This document shows positions 25,201 through 30,563 of a stretch of 64,000 bases of DNA, piece by piece. Positions within the stretch are counted from its first letter, which is position 1. Each line of letters begins with the position of its first letter. A model generated the notes under the pieces. That model saw only the letters and a program-made list of their open reading frames with translations. It did no database searches and was not told where the DNA came from. The stretch is taken from positions 20,914,792 to 20,978,791 of the forward strand of contig OZ007582.1 in assembly GCA_963931925.1 (NCBI GenBank), read 5' to 3'. A program made the position numbers and the translations under genes. This DNA is from Onchidella celtica (Eukaryota > Mollusca > Gastropoda > Systellommatophora > Onchidiidae).

Positions 25201-26728
25201 AAAATTTAATGAGGAGATTGTTTTATATGATGTGGCAATCTGTACATTTAGGCTTCTTTTTCCGAATAAAAATATGAATATGTGCATTGAGAAAAGGGTT
25301 GTTGTTTTTTTAATTTTTTCTCTAGATCAGCTGCTTCTGGATGAGGTGCAACATGAAGGAGGAGGAGTTCTTATGCGCTGCATTTGTGATGATGTTGTGT
25401 TCAGTTCAACATTACTGGGTATGATAAGGCAGAGGTTTGAGTGTCATTCGGTCGTCAATCGCGCACTCACCTTACTTCAATGACTTGATTATCAGCTACA
25501 GTAATGGTCCACTCACACTGCGTTCGAGGGTAGGCATTGGGAAAGTTGGGAGAAGATATGACACCTGCTTGTTGGGTTAGGCTGCCACCACATGCTGGTC
25601 AGACACATTAACACAATTTGGTTTATAACTCATTTGTGATTTCACTATAAATTTTGAAGTGAACTAAGTAATGAGAATGGGATCCATCGACACATCGGTG
25701 TGTGCACAACATAAGGAATACTGAAAAAATCCCACTAGATTTTAAAGTTTTACAGGGTCATAAGACATGATTTGCTCTCACCCATCACATTCAAATTAAT
25801 TATATGTCTGTCTGTTTGTTTTTTGTTTTGCTGTGTACAGAATTTTATCTGCAAAAGTGTCACATTGTTCTTCATTCTCATGCTGTCCATAGTGAAATTT
25901 TTCTTCAATAATTTCTTTCTTTTTCTCAAAGGCACTACAAAAATCATGTCTTCTACCTAACTGTGTGAATGCCTCTAAATGGTACATCAAGGGTACTTGA
26001 TATTATAAACATAAAGGATAATTTTCACACAAAAACACAAGCCTGGCTCATTTAACAAAAAAAGCCGTTATATTGTAGCAACTTTTTTAAAAGTTGATAA
26101 TAATTATGCCTCCTGCATTTTTTTAGTTTCAATTTTCTTGACAGATGCGGGTTACGTACAGCATCTTTATGTCAGAGTGTAAACAAAGAAAGATAAGTTT
26201 TAAGACGTCTAATATTTAAAAATACGATCATTATTTTCACCCCTCTGTTATGTAGGAATAATAGAACACGACACAATTCTGCTTTTGTAGATTTTATACT
26301 GCCGGCATTTTCAATAATTAAATTCCTGCAAGGGATTGTCACCGACCTGGGTGTGGTTTTTCTTATAAAACGTGGGTGATTTAAATTTTCTAATATCGTA
26401 CAGCAATTTTGGTTGTGCCAGTCTGCCGGTTTGGTGTGGATGAAAAACTATCACTAAATCAATACTACAGATGGAACTGGGAGGTGACTTGTGATGTGAT
26501 ATGTTACCTACTGAACAATTTTCGGACTACACCCAAAATGGTGAGCATGCACTTACTGCAGGTCGGGATAGCATAACTGTGATGCTGTAAGTACCATGTA
26601 TGTAGAGTAATTTGACTATTAATTCTATACTGAGACCAGATTTACTCACCCGTTGCTGCCACTGTGAAATGGATAAGGCATGACAAGACGACCACCTCGC
26701 ACCAACAACCAGTGAACTGCCTGGTCAT
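1..26728 (-). CDS. Large modular secreted/extracellular CUB-EGF-NIDO protein gene (partial, continues past the left edge)
   Basis: Seventeen exons were joined by eye on the minus strand: 26650-26728, 25471-25594, 24897-25132, 24206-24472, 23609-23734, 23027-23290, 21879-22011, 20276-20505, 19146-19400, 17617-17736, 16577-16855, 7115-7241, 5138-5343, 2295-2564, 2036-2158, 1050-1192 and 1-36. Each has AG/GT borders and the phases fit, giving 3018 nt (1006 codons) without a stop. The product has a signal peptide, then CUB, EGF pair, single EGF, EGF pair, the same set again, then CUB, EGF pair, single EGF and the start of a NIDO domain. Known CUB and calcium-binding EGF domains act outside the cell in ligand or matrix binding; the specific role here is unknown. 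Related proteins (alpha-tectorin, mucin-4 or SNED type) often carry more domains after NIDO, so the C-terminus lies outside the window. A LINE sits in intron 11 and a solo LTR directly upstream. Confidence 0.85.
37..1049. other. Intron 16 of the CUB-EGF-NIDO gene
   Basis: This AT-rich intron has a T-run at 676-693 and a LINE ORF2 tail fragment at 782-951. Nothing else is recognisable. Confidence 0.6.
782..951 (+). pseudogene. LINE ORF2 C-terminal fragment
   Basis: The plus-strand frame reads GRWGRKKWMGNITEWTRENF, then a conserved-looking LAQDRQRWRQF tail. This (W-x-DNI-x-EWTG...LAQDR-x-xWR) is the usual C-terminal end of many APE-type non-LTR retrotransposon ORF2 proteins. No RT domain precedes it, so it is a 5'-truncated relic, antisense to the host gene. 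Confidence 0.6.
1050..1192 (-). CDS. Exon 16: N-terminal part of a NIDO-like domain
   Basis: After the acceptor TCTTCCAG the phase-1 frame reads VPYYPYGTAAADN, then ITFSFGVPFGTVSYKEAF, and ends in phase 0 at TTT|GTAAGT. The (Y/F)PYG...aD...PF motif resembles the start of NIDO domains in alpha-tectorin/mucin-4-like proteins. Here the third EGF pair expected from the repeat pattern is replaced by NIDO. Confidence 0.75.
1819..1890 (-). repeat. (GATAA)n repeat with a LINE/SINE-like 3' end
   Basis: Five GATAA units abut a short segment which, on the minus strand, reads TTTCCTTGTACAAGGACGAA followed by AATAAAA and the pentamer tail. Non-coding ends of this form with a short-repeat tail resemble 3' termini of CR1/L2-like LINEs or SINEs. 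The family assignment is an inference. It lies in intron 15. Confidence 0.45.
2036..2158 (-). CDS. Exon 15: single EGF-like module
   Basis: This 123-nt exon, phase 1 on both sides, encodes EYNDCIHKECSHACYMTGDG, then HCSCPDGL and ends ICVG. Intron 14 between exons 14 and 15 is only 136 bp, by far the shortest in the gene. The donor is G|GTAAGT. Confidence 0.84.
2295..2564 (-). CDS. Exon 14: EGF pair
   Basis: This 270-nt exon, phase 1 on both sides, begins PCPLFMYGDESCDKPCPC, has GNCICKDGW, then DVNEC and a calcium-binding EGF ending ECVG. It is the third-repeat counterpart of exons 4 and 9. Confidence 0.87.
2565..5137. other. Intron 13: no gene recognised
   Basis: AT-rich intron sequence with T-runs (3453-3478), a GTT run (about 4170-4190) and a short AC run (4350). 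I see no coding exon, and splice phase passes cleanly from exon 13 to exon 14. Confidence 0.6.
5138..5343 (-). CDS. Exon 13: second half of CUB domain 3
   Basis: The 206-nt exon starts RFSQFDTQYSYDFVTVFEYD and ends FNASYTSH before C|GTAAGT. Like CUB 2 it lacks the C-terminal cysteine pair. A CT/GT microsatellite lies in the intron just upstream of the acceptor (5380-5480). Confidence 0.84.
5344..7114. other. Intron 12: no gene recognised
   Basis: The intron contains a pyrimidine microsatellite near its 3' end on the minus strand and poly-T/poly-A runs (6499-6516, 6878-6891). No coding signal was seen. Confidence 0.6.
5380..5480 (+). repeat. (TGTC)n/(TC)n microsatellite
   Basis: TGTC units pass into a long TC run interrupted by G. 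Apparent Ser/Leu or Arg/Glu open frames across it are low-complexity artefacts. Confidence 0.95.
7115..7241 (-). CDS. Exon 12: first half of CUB domain 3
   Basis: Joined in phase 1 to exon 11 it reads ECGQALNDTSGSFTSPNYPN, the canonical CUB opening, then KCTWTITVVEGDVISL. It leaves in phase 2 (AG|GTAAGG). Confidence 0.88.
7242..9279. other. Left part of intron 11, no gene recognised
   Basis: AT-rich intron with a 22-base G-run (about 8481-8502) and several A/T homopolymers. No coding exon or complete mobile element was recognised before the LINE tail at about 9280. Confidence 0.6.
9397..10335 (-). pseudogene. LINE ORF2 C-terminal segment
   Basis: This frame carries on from the RT segment in another phase (VIKTWLALAKRDKENEND onward). 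It contains ETRLRLLHFKILHIYPTNIL and a cysteine motif (CENCKTPDFIEHFFFYC) typical of L1/Tx1-group ORF2 tails. It ends at a stop at 9397. The corresponding block is also present in the second LINE at 45580-45909, so the two copies are related. Confidence 0.8.
10329..12089 (-). pseudogene. LINE ORF2, reverse transcriptase segment
   Basis: The 586-codon stretch holds GSDGLTACFYKVFW, NWRPITLTNVDYKIFTKVLA, SLDYQKAFDTLD, GVRQGCCVSPLLF and the catalytic YADDTTLL. It is continued by thumb and downstream motifs (WSKGNLSIYGK, FLWQKKYSNKRVFEK). It is in a different frame from the endonuclease, which points to a frameshift between 12254 and 12120. A second shift near 10330 separates it from the ORF2 tail. 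Confidence 0.88.
12254..13165 (-). pseudogene. LINE ORF2, APE-type endonuclease segment
   Basis: The natural start appears to be the ATG at 13165 (MKIGSLNCRGLHR), followed after 12-13 codons by a TGA that breaks the frame. The frame then runs on from 13078 to 12254. Visible motifs are the catalytic glutamate in CLQETY, VIVCGDFNMI, RRLDYIFCD and the terminal STDHRAV. These belong to exonuclease-endonuclease-phosphatase family nickases that cut the target DNA for target-primed reverse transcription. Confidence 0.85.
13323..14288 (-). CDS. LINE ORF1 protein (RRM-like, nucleic-acid binding)
   Basis: An intact 321-codon frame. Residues near 85-130 contain TTKLIIGNVPISVSNTEIEC, which fits the first strand and helix of an RRM. 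An earlier block, residues about 28-60, includes EICNACEDITGEGLIWRIYP. The last third is highly charged and low complexity (Glu/Arg/Lys/Ser). ORF1 proteins of this kind bind the element's RNA and act as chaperones in the ribonucleoprotein particle. ORF1 ends about 160 nt before the ORF2 start. A GA-rich tract (13190-13232) lies between them. Confidence 0.75.
   Translation of the reverse strand: MTSARVVPACFILDKAIAPDSTRPIGGLEICNACEDITGEGLIWRIYPLSLGARRTLIIEGIELRGQSITVLDKNPFIVADGRERATTKLIIGNVPISVSNTEIECTLKKLGLTARSDMKDENYRDEQGGLTRFRTGRRFVYIDMPTSSLPKTAKVGTQFLAFLYYREQGREVVKTKATGLTQGEGEMERMQKDNSEDEKRTKQNDTEVEPENEKIGTSSHDKAIERARTRLTKRQSTLDLFRGGARRPRSAEGLSKRQRTSSLERGGDKRKRAEKMRSDKESDGESERESGSKNVGAGEEHTNENILSKNIDWFEQAGET
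14852..15058 (+). repeat. 13-bp minisatellite (about 16 copies)
   Basis: The unit GAAAACAAGACAA is repeated almost perfectly. Because 13 is not a multiple of 3, all three minus-strand frames stay open (Phe/Leu/Ser/Cys-rich), giving false open frames. It lies in intron 11 between the LINE and exon 11. Confidence 0.97.
15059..16576. other. Right part of intron 11
   Basis: Apart from the unidentified frame at 15227-15505 on the minus strand, I see a poly-T/TGT run (16410-16450) and otherwise ordinary intron sequence. Fragments near 15530-15780 may belong to the same decayed coding relic. Confidence 0.45.
15227..15505 (-). pseudogene. Unidentified coding-like fragment
   Basis: The minus-strand frame (RPIDRCFNAISYSLRNSLYY, then ILPDKMLSVTIYSQKHLPGE) looks protein-like in composition. 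It has an AG/GT-like border on both sides. The family is not recognised. Neighbouring sequence upstream on the minus strand reads coding-like only with stops and frameshifts, so a decayed gene or mobile-element fragment is more likely than an active exon. It would not fit the phase-1 EGF exons. Confidence 0.3.
16577..16855 (-). CDS. Exon 11: EGF pair
   Basis: This 279-nt exon, phase 1 on both sides, encodes ACRNMTYGPDCSRQCPC, then GTCICHAEW, then DANEC and a second EGF ending CIPIG. It closes the second repeat, as exon 6 closes the first. The following 9.3-kb intron carries a LINE. Confidence 0.87.
16856..19145. other. Introns 9 and 10: no gene recognised outside exon 10
   Basis: AT-rich sequence with a T-run (17818-17838), T-run (18759-18770) and an AAT run (19049-19068). 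No mobile element was recognised. Confidence 0.55.
17617..17736 (-). CDS. Exon 10: single EGF-like module
   Basis: This 120-nt exon, phase 1 on both sides, encodes GTSNSAPCSRQCSHLCVMSS, then ECLCPIGMELDGDNC. The CSRxCSHxC start is shared with exon 5 (CSRNCSHAC) and exon 15 (CIHKECSHAC), which supports a common origin. Confidence 0.83.
19146..19400 (-). CDS. Exon 9: EGF pair
   Basis: This 255-nt exon, phase 1 on both sides, encodes ECNSFTYDANCTTPCTC, then GQCVCKDQW, then DVDEC (a calcium-binding EGF start), ending KCEG. It corresponds to exon 4 in the first repeat. The acceptor is TGTTCAG and the donor is G|GTAACT. Confidence 0.87.
19401..21878. other. Introns 7 and 8: no gene recognised outside exon 8
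   Basis: Mostly AT-rich. A GC-richer patch (about 21440-21640) has open frames on the plus strand but no motif I recognise. Confidence 0.5.
20276..20505 (-). CDS. Exon 8: second half of CUB domain 2
   Basis: I chose the acceptor TTATTTCAG|C because it restores the phase left by exon 7 and aligns with the starts of exons 3 and 13. The AG at 20535-20536 would break the frame. The exon encodes SSSYLRVFDG and ends FKATYWSHG before GTGAGA. The C-terminal cysteine pair present in CUB 1 is absent here (SYLRVFDG, GTYYGST), so this domain should lack one disulfide. Confidence 0.8.
21879..22011 (-). CDS. Exon 7: first half of CUB domain 2
   Basis: The exon joins exon 6 in phase 1 to give QCGRVLINPGGTITSSPYAD, then ECYWTIKVDPSLVISL. 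It leaves in phase 2 (AC|GTGAGT), as exon 2 does. The sequence matches the CUB N-terminal half, although the SPNYP motif is altered to SPYAD. Confidence 0.85.
22012..23026. other. Intron 6: no gene recognised
   Basis: The sequence includes a short CA/CACG microsatellite (22683-22740). No exon or mobile element was seen, including the single-EGF exon that a strict copy of the first module would place here. Confidence 0.55.
23027..23290 (-). CDS. Exon 6: EGF pair
   Basis: This 264-nt exon, phase 1 on both sides, encodes DCPEWTFGDDCAHRCNCH, then GLCHCFSRWAPPDC, then NINEC and a calcium-binding-type EGF ending TCER. It closes the first CUB-EGF repeat. The acceptor is CCACCAG and the donor is C|GTAAGT. 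Confidence 0.86.
23609..23734 (-). CDS. Exon 5: single EGF-like module
   Basis: This 126-nt exon, phase 1 on both sides, encodes DQMRCSRNCSHACGVISG, then KCYCPKGM and a final cysteine, in a six-cysteine EGF spacing. Exons 10 (120 nt) and 15 (123 nt) are its counterparts in the later repeats. The acceptor is TTCCAG and the donor is G|GTATGT. Confidence 0.83.
23735..24205. other. Intron 4: no gene recognised
   Basis: It contains a short internal duplication of a GACAGACTGATTGTCCC-like segment (24060-24100). Otherwise unremarkable. Confidence 0.5.
24206..24472 (-). CDS. Exon 4: EGF pair (MEGF-like EGF plus calcium-binding EGF)
   Basis: The 267-nt exon is phase 1 on both sides. It opens with ECQPFTYGEDECTQNCTC, a MEGF/laminin-type EGF. 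It continues through GSCICKNGW into DTNEC, the start of a calcium-binding EGF, and closes at GACEG. Several N-x-T/S sites suggest N-glycosylation. The same two-domain exon recurs four more times in the gene. Confidence 0.88.
24897..25132 (-). CDS. Exon 3: second half of CUB domain 1
   Basis: This encodes the C-terminal CUB half with CHDYLTFYDG, LRSLCGYQ and a final GFSLSYWAH strand. CUB 1 keeps all four cysteines (two in exon 2, two here), unlike CUB 2 and CUB 3. The acidic residues before CHDY fit a calcium-binding CUB. The exon enters in phase 2 and leaves in phase 1 at CATG|GTAAGG. Confidence 0.88.
25471..25594 (-). CDS. Exon 2: first half of CUB domain 1
   Basis: After the acceptor (GACCAG) the frame reads ACGGSLTQQAGVISSPNFPN, the classic CUB opening with the SPNFP(N) signature, then a CEWTI strand. 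It ends in phase 2 at AAG|GTGAGT. The intron position inside the CUB domain is the same in CUB 2 and CUB 3. Confidence 0.88.
25595..26649. other. Intron 1: no gene recognised
   Basis: AT-rich intron between the signal-peptide exon and CUB 1. No repeat or coding element was recognised. Intron 2 (25133-25470) and intron 3 (24473-24896, with a C-run and CA run near 24573-24600) are likewise empty. Confidence 0.55.
26650..26728 (-). CDS. Exon 1: signal peptide of the CUB-EGF-NIDO gene
   Basis: The ATG is at 26728-26726. The exon encodes MTRQFTGC followed by a hydrophobic stretch (VVVLSCLIHFTVAA), a typical secretion signal. It ends in phase 1 at a strong donor (G|GTGAGT). The next exon completes the codon and begins the first CUB domain. 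This exon is too short to stand out as an open frame by itself. The start is chosen because it is the ATG that opens the signal peptide. Confidence 0.85.
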
Positions 26729-26894
26729 AGCTGAGCCACGAATTTACATCCGGCTACACTTTTTTTTTTCTGCAAGTGCAAGGCACGGCAGTTATTGGTA
26801 ATACAAACACTCTTCGAGAAATGCATCTTCAATATTCCTAACGGTTGCAGTCTGAAACAGCAGGTAACGTGGGTAATTTTTACACCCTTAAAAG

Positions 26895-28049
26895 TGTCAT
26901 GAGCGGACTTGTGCCCATTGTGCACGGGCTAAGACCCGTGAATCGTGATTTCGGGGTAAGCAAAGCCTCACGCTGTACTACTGTAGATTGTATTGAGAGC
27001 TGTAGGCTCGGGGAGCGTGATTAGGGAGGAGAGCTGAGCTTTGCACCGGACTAGATATTTTGTTAGTAAGGGAAAGTTAACCAATGAAATGAAAGGGGCA
27101 TGGCCACCACGGGGGAGGGGGGGGGAGTATGAAAGAAGGGACCACGAGTTTTGAAATCAGATGATACAGATCATAGAGGCATTCGTGCGACGAAGTAATC
27201 TCGGCCAGTCCTCCAGGTCTGAGTTGGAGTGAACGTGGGTAGACGATCAAGAAGATACGATTGTACGGACGAAGAGAGCTGACACTAAGAAAGATAGCTC
27301 CATGTCTCTTTGTACCAGACTGAGTGTACATACATCGCCACACACTGATTTCGTTCACCTCTACTGGGAGCAAACAATGGTATGTGTCTTAGAGATTAGT
27401 CATTGAGGCAGAGGACCATCGTGACAGTGTAAGAGAAACCTCTGTCCGCCATAATAAGATATGCCCCGGAATCACGAGACGTTGTTTAAACCAGAACTGT
27501 TAGTTTGTACTTTCCAGGAGTTAATTAAAATAGCATCAACAGTGTGATGAGAATTAGTATTGTAGAGAATGAGAGCGATTTATTAATTGTCCATCTAGAG
27601 TAGTTTTACTTAAGTATTCTCAGAGTTGGTTCATGCTTTATAAGCATAGTGATGTGTTGGGACCATCTATGCATTCAAATTGTGATGTCATAACTACTAC
27701 AGGTCCTTGACAGCGAGTCTAGTGACTTGCCAGCATAGATTCTATTGATAGCGTATTTGTATAACCCATTCACGTAAATAGAGATAAATTATATATATAT
27801 TTGCAGTCGTAATTAGGATAAGAAGTGATAGTTACTTAAGAGTGATAGTCAGTTTGCTTGGAATCTACACCTTTAATATATATTTTTGCATCATATTGTA
27901 GTCAATACACGACTACTGCCCTTCAGGCCTGCCTCAAATTTATAACTTGTGTTATGTTGTTGTTGACTTGTGTGCCCGCAACGAGTGTGAGTTAGCCCTC
28001 TCTTGCAGTTGACAGCTATACCTCTAAAACCCTAACTCAGCTCGTGACA
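26895..28049. mobile_element. Solo LTR upstream of the CUB-EGF-NIDO gene
   Basis: The 1155-bp segment begins TGTCATGAGC and ends GCTCGTGACA, a 10-bp terminal inverted repeat with one mismatch. It is bounded by the direct repeat AAAAG (26890-26894 and 28050-28054), a 5-bp target duplication as made by Ty3/Gypsy and BEL integrases. No internal coding sequence is attached, so it is a solo LTR. Its ends resemble, but its body does not match, the 911-bp LTRs further right. It stops 166 bp before the gene's ATG and may overlap or supply promoter or 5' UTR sequence. Transcription orientation was not resolved. Confidence 0.75.
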
Positions 28050-28054
28050 AAAAG

Positions 28055-28472
28055 TATATTATACAAATCGAGGGCCTCGTGGCAAACTGTCGTAACTTTT
28101 TTTTTTTTTTCAAAAGAAGCACAAAAACTGAATAAACTTTTTTTTTTTATCACACTCAATAATTATGGTAAAAAAAGTATTTGACCATTAGTTTTGAGAA
28201 TTTAACCCCCAACTTATAACTCAGCCTGTGGGCTGCAGAGGACTAAAAGCATGCCAAATATATCATTTTTTTAAAAAGTCGAATTACGATAGTTTACCTT
28301 AAAGTCCAATGGGACAATTCTTGAGTAAATTCATGTATGCTGTGAGTAACCGGGGACTGAATGTTTAGAATCAATAACTGGCATTCATATGAGTAAATTT
28401 AAACATGAACAGCAAGTAAAAATATGGAATTTATGTAATTAGTTTTCCTTGTCTAATGGTTTTATTAATATA
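28055..28472. other. Spacer between solo LTR and Tc1 element
   Basis: AT-rich sequence with T-runs at 28099-28112 and 28140-28148. Nothing was recognised. Confidence 0.5.
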
Positions 28473-30007
28473 TACTGGTGATCAAAAGAAACGCGAAAAC
28501 TTTCATGATTATTTTCTCATTTAATAATGTAATCTGTCACAAAAATATCCGATTCATTCGACACCAGGGAGATCACTGCAACATTTACAAGCAAAGGAAT
28601 TTGGGTCACTCTCTAATTTGGAGAGTTATGCCCCTTGAATTTGTATTGAGACAAAAGCACGTGGGAGTATGAAAGTTGCGTGAAAAGTGCAAAACAATAG
28701 ATGATTTGTGCTCACTCAGACATGGGTATAAAGGGGGAGGTCAAATTAGTAGCTGGTCATTCTGAATTAAGCCGCAACAACAATGCCTCGCCGAAGTGTG
28801 GAAAATCGAGAAAGAGCTATAGGGCGAGTGGAGGCGGGAGAACGACCAGAGGTGGTTGCGACTGCCTTAGGTGTCCATATCTCGACGATTTATCGCCTTC
28901 GAGAACATTTTCAGTAAAATCAGTCCACAGCAGACAGGCCGAGAAGTGGCAGACCGAGTGTAACGGATGCACGTGCAGATCGCCAAATTGTTCGCCGTCA
29001 TGTGGCCGATCACTTTGCTACTGCAGCAGAGACCGCTAGAAACACCATTGGTGTGCATGGACAACCCACCAGTCGACATACTGTGCGCCGCCGACTGCGC
29101 GACCAGAATCTTCAATGTCGACGACCATATGGAGGAACTATTCTTACTCCTCGGCATCACCAGGATCGTCTTAACTGGGCACAAAGGCACATAAACTGGC
29201 GCATGAGAGAGTGGTCGAGAATCCTGTTCACCGATGAGAGCCTCTTTTGCATAGACAATGCAAACAGAATACGAGTGTATCGTCGGACAAGTGAACGTTT
29301 ATTGGATGAGTGTGTTTTGGAAAGGGACAGATTGGGAGGATTTCGAGTGGTGCTGTTGGATGGAATTGCTCACAAAGAGATCATAGGGCCAGTATTCTTC
29401 CAAAATCAAGGCTAAGGACGTTGAAATGAAGTCAGTGCATAGCGCTACATCAGTGAAATTCGGAGATCATACATCATCCATTTTTTCCATTGACATGCAA
29501 ACTTCACTTTACAGCAAGATAATGCACGGACACACACTGCAAGAGCTACGCAAGACTTTATACAACGTCATGGAATCCCTCTTCTGCCTCATCCAGCCCG
29601 CAGCCCGGATTTGAATCCCATAGATCTTTGGGATGAATTGGAAAGGCGCCTCGAGGGGAGACAACCACGACCTAGAACAGCCCAAGAGCTACAGGCAGCT
29701 CTTCTTGATGAATGGAGAAATGTTCCTAGGCACCTCACTAACAATCTTGTGGCGTCTATGTACCAGAGATGCAACGCAGTCATCCAGGCAAATTGTGGCC
29801 ACATACAATATTGATTCCTGTATCGAGGGACACGTGAGTAGTTGGTTGGATTTAAAAAGGCGATAGTAAAACTAATCTACCTTTAATGCTCTTTACTTCA
29901 CTGAATTTGTTTGCCAAAACTTTGTCATGGAAAGATAGCCTGGGGGCTGTAATGATACATGACATTTACATGAAATATTATTTTCGCGTTTCTTTTGATC
30001 ATGAGTA
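28473..30007 (+). mobile_element. Tc1/mariner-like DNA transposon, decayed
   Basis: The left end reads CTGGTGATCAAAAGAAACGC after TA. The inverted right end carries the matching GATCAAAAGAAACGCGAAAA before TA. The terminal repeats are about 30 bp and flanked by TA, the Tc1/mariner target. The roughly 1.5-kb length fits the superfamily. The transposase inside is broken, so this copy cannot supply its own enzyme. Confidence 0.85.
28783..29814 (+). pseudogene. Tc1-like transposase pseudogene
   Basis: It starts MPRRSVENRERAIGRVEAGE, with a helix-turn-helix (ALGVHISTIYRLREHF). It is then stopped by a TAA at 28915-28917. The frame reopens through a GRP-type motif (PRSGRPSVTDAR) and the first catalytic aspartate (RILFTDESLF). 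It stops again at 29413 and continues with frameshifts into SPDLNPIDLWDELERRL near 29590-29650. Where Tc1 enzymes have NPIE followed by one or two residues, this copy reads NPID-LW. The third catalytic residue is therefore lost or replaced by a codon-sized deletion. Confidence 0.85.
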
Positions 30008-30020
30008 TATATATAATTAT

Positions 30021-30563
30021 ATATGTGAGTGTGCATGAGAAAACCCACAATATGTCGAAAGAGCTGATTTTGAGAAAAACGGCTTTGAAGTGAAAATATG
30101 GGTCCGACACAAACTTCCAACTTGGCTGTTGTTTAGGGGACCGTGGCATGTTACAGGGTAAACTGTAGACGAGCATTGAACACTACTCACTATGATCTCT
30201 ATAAAAGCTTTGTAATTAGACTACGGTCTCCTAACAAGATCCAAAAACTTCCGACTTGGCTGTTGTTTAGGGGACCGTGGCATGTTACAGGGTAAACTGT
30301 AGATGAGCAGTGAACACTACTCACTATGATCTCTATACCGGCTTAGTTATTAGACTACGGTCTCCTAACAGCAATCACTCCAATATTACTGGGCCAATTA
30401 GCTATTGCCACTTTTGGGATTAAATGCCGTTTTCTCAAAATCTTGTTTTAGGGGTGTCACTGACTTCAATTTATCAGGGATGTCTTGTCTTTTATTATAT
30501 GTACAGAACTCAAAATGTCATGTTTTCGACATATTGTGGGTTTTCTCATGCACACTCACATAT
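30021..30563. mobile_element. Non-autonomous inverted-repeat element (MITE-like), 543 bp
   Basis: About 40 bp at 30021-30061 (ATATGTGAGTGTGCATGAGA onward) recurs inverted at 30523-30563. A second inverted block inside it (TTTTGAGAAAAACGGC near 30068 against GCCGTTTTCTCAAAA near 30429) extends the arms imperfectly. There is no coding content. It starts only 14 bp after the Tc1 element, and the family is not known to me. Confidence 0.75.
30112..30369 (+). repeat. Two 124-bp direct repeats inside the MITE-like element
   Basis: Units 30112-30235 and 30246-30369 share nearly all bases (both run from AACTTCC through GGGGACCGTGGCATG to GGTCTCCTAAC) with a few substitutions. They lie between the inverted arms. 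Confidence 0.9.
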
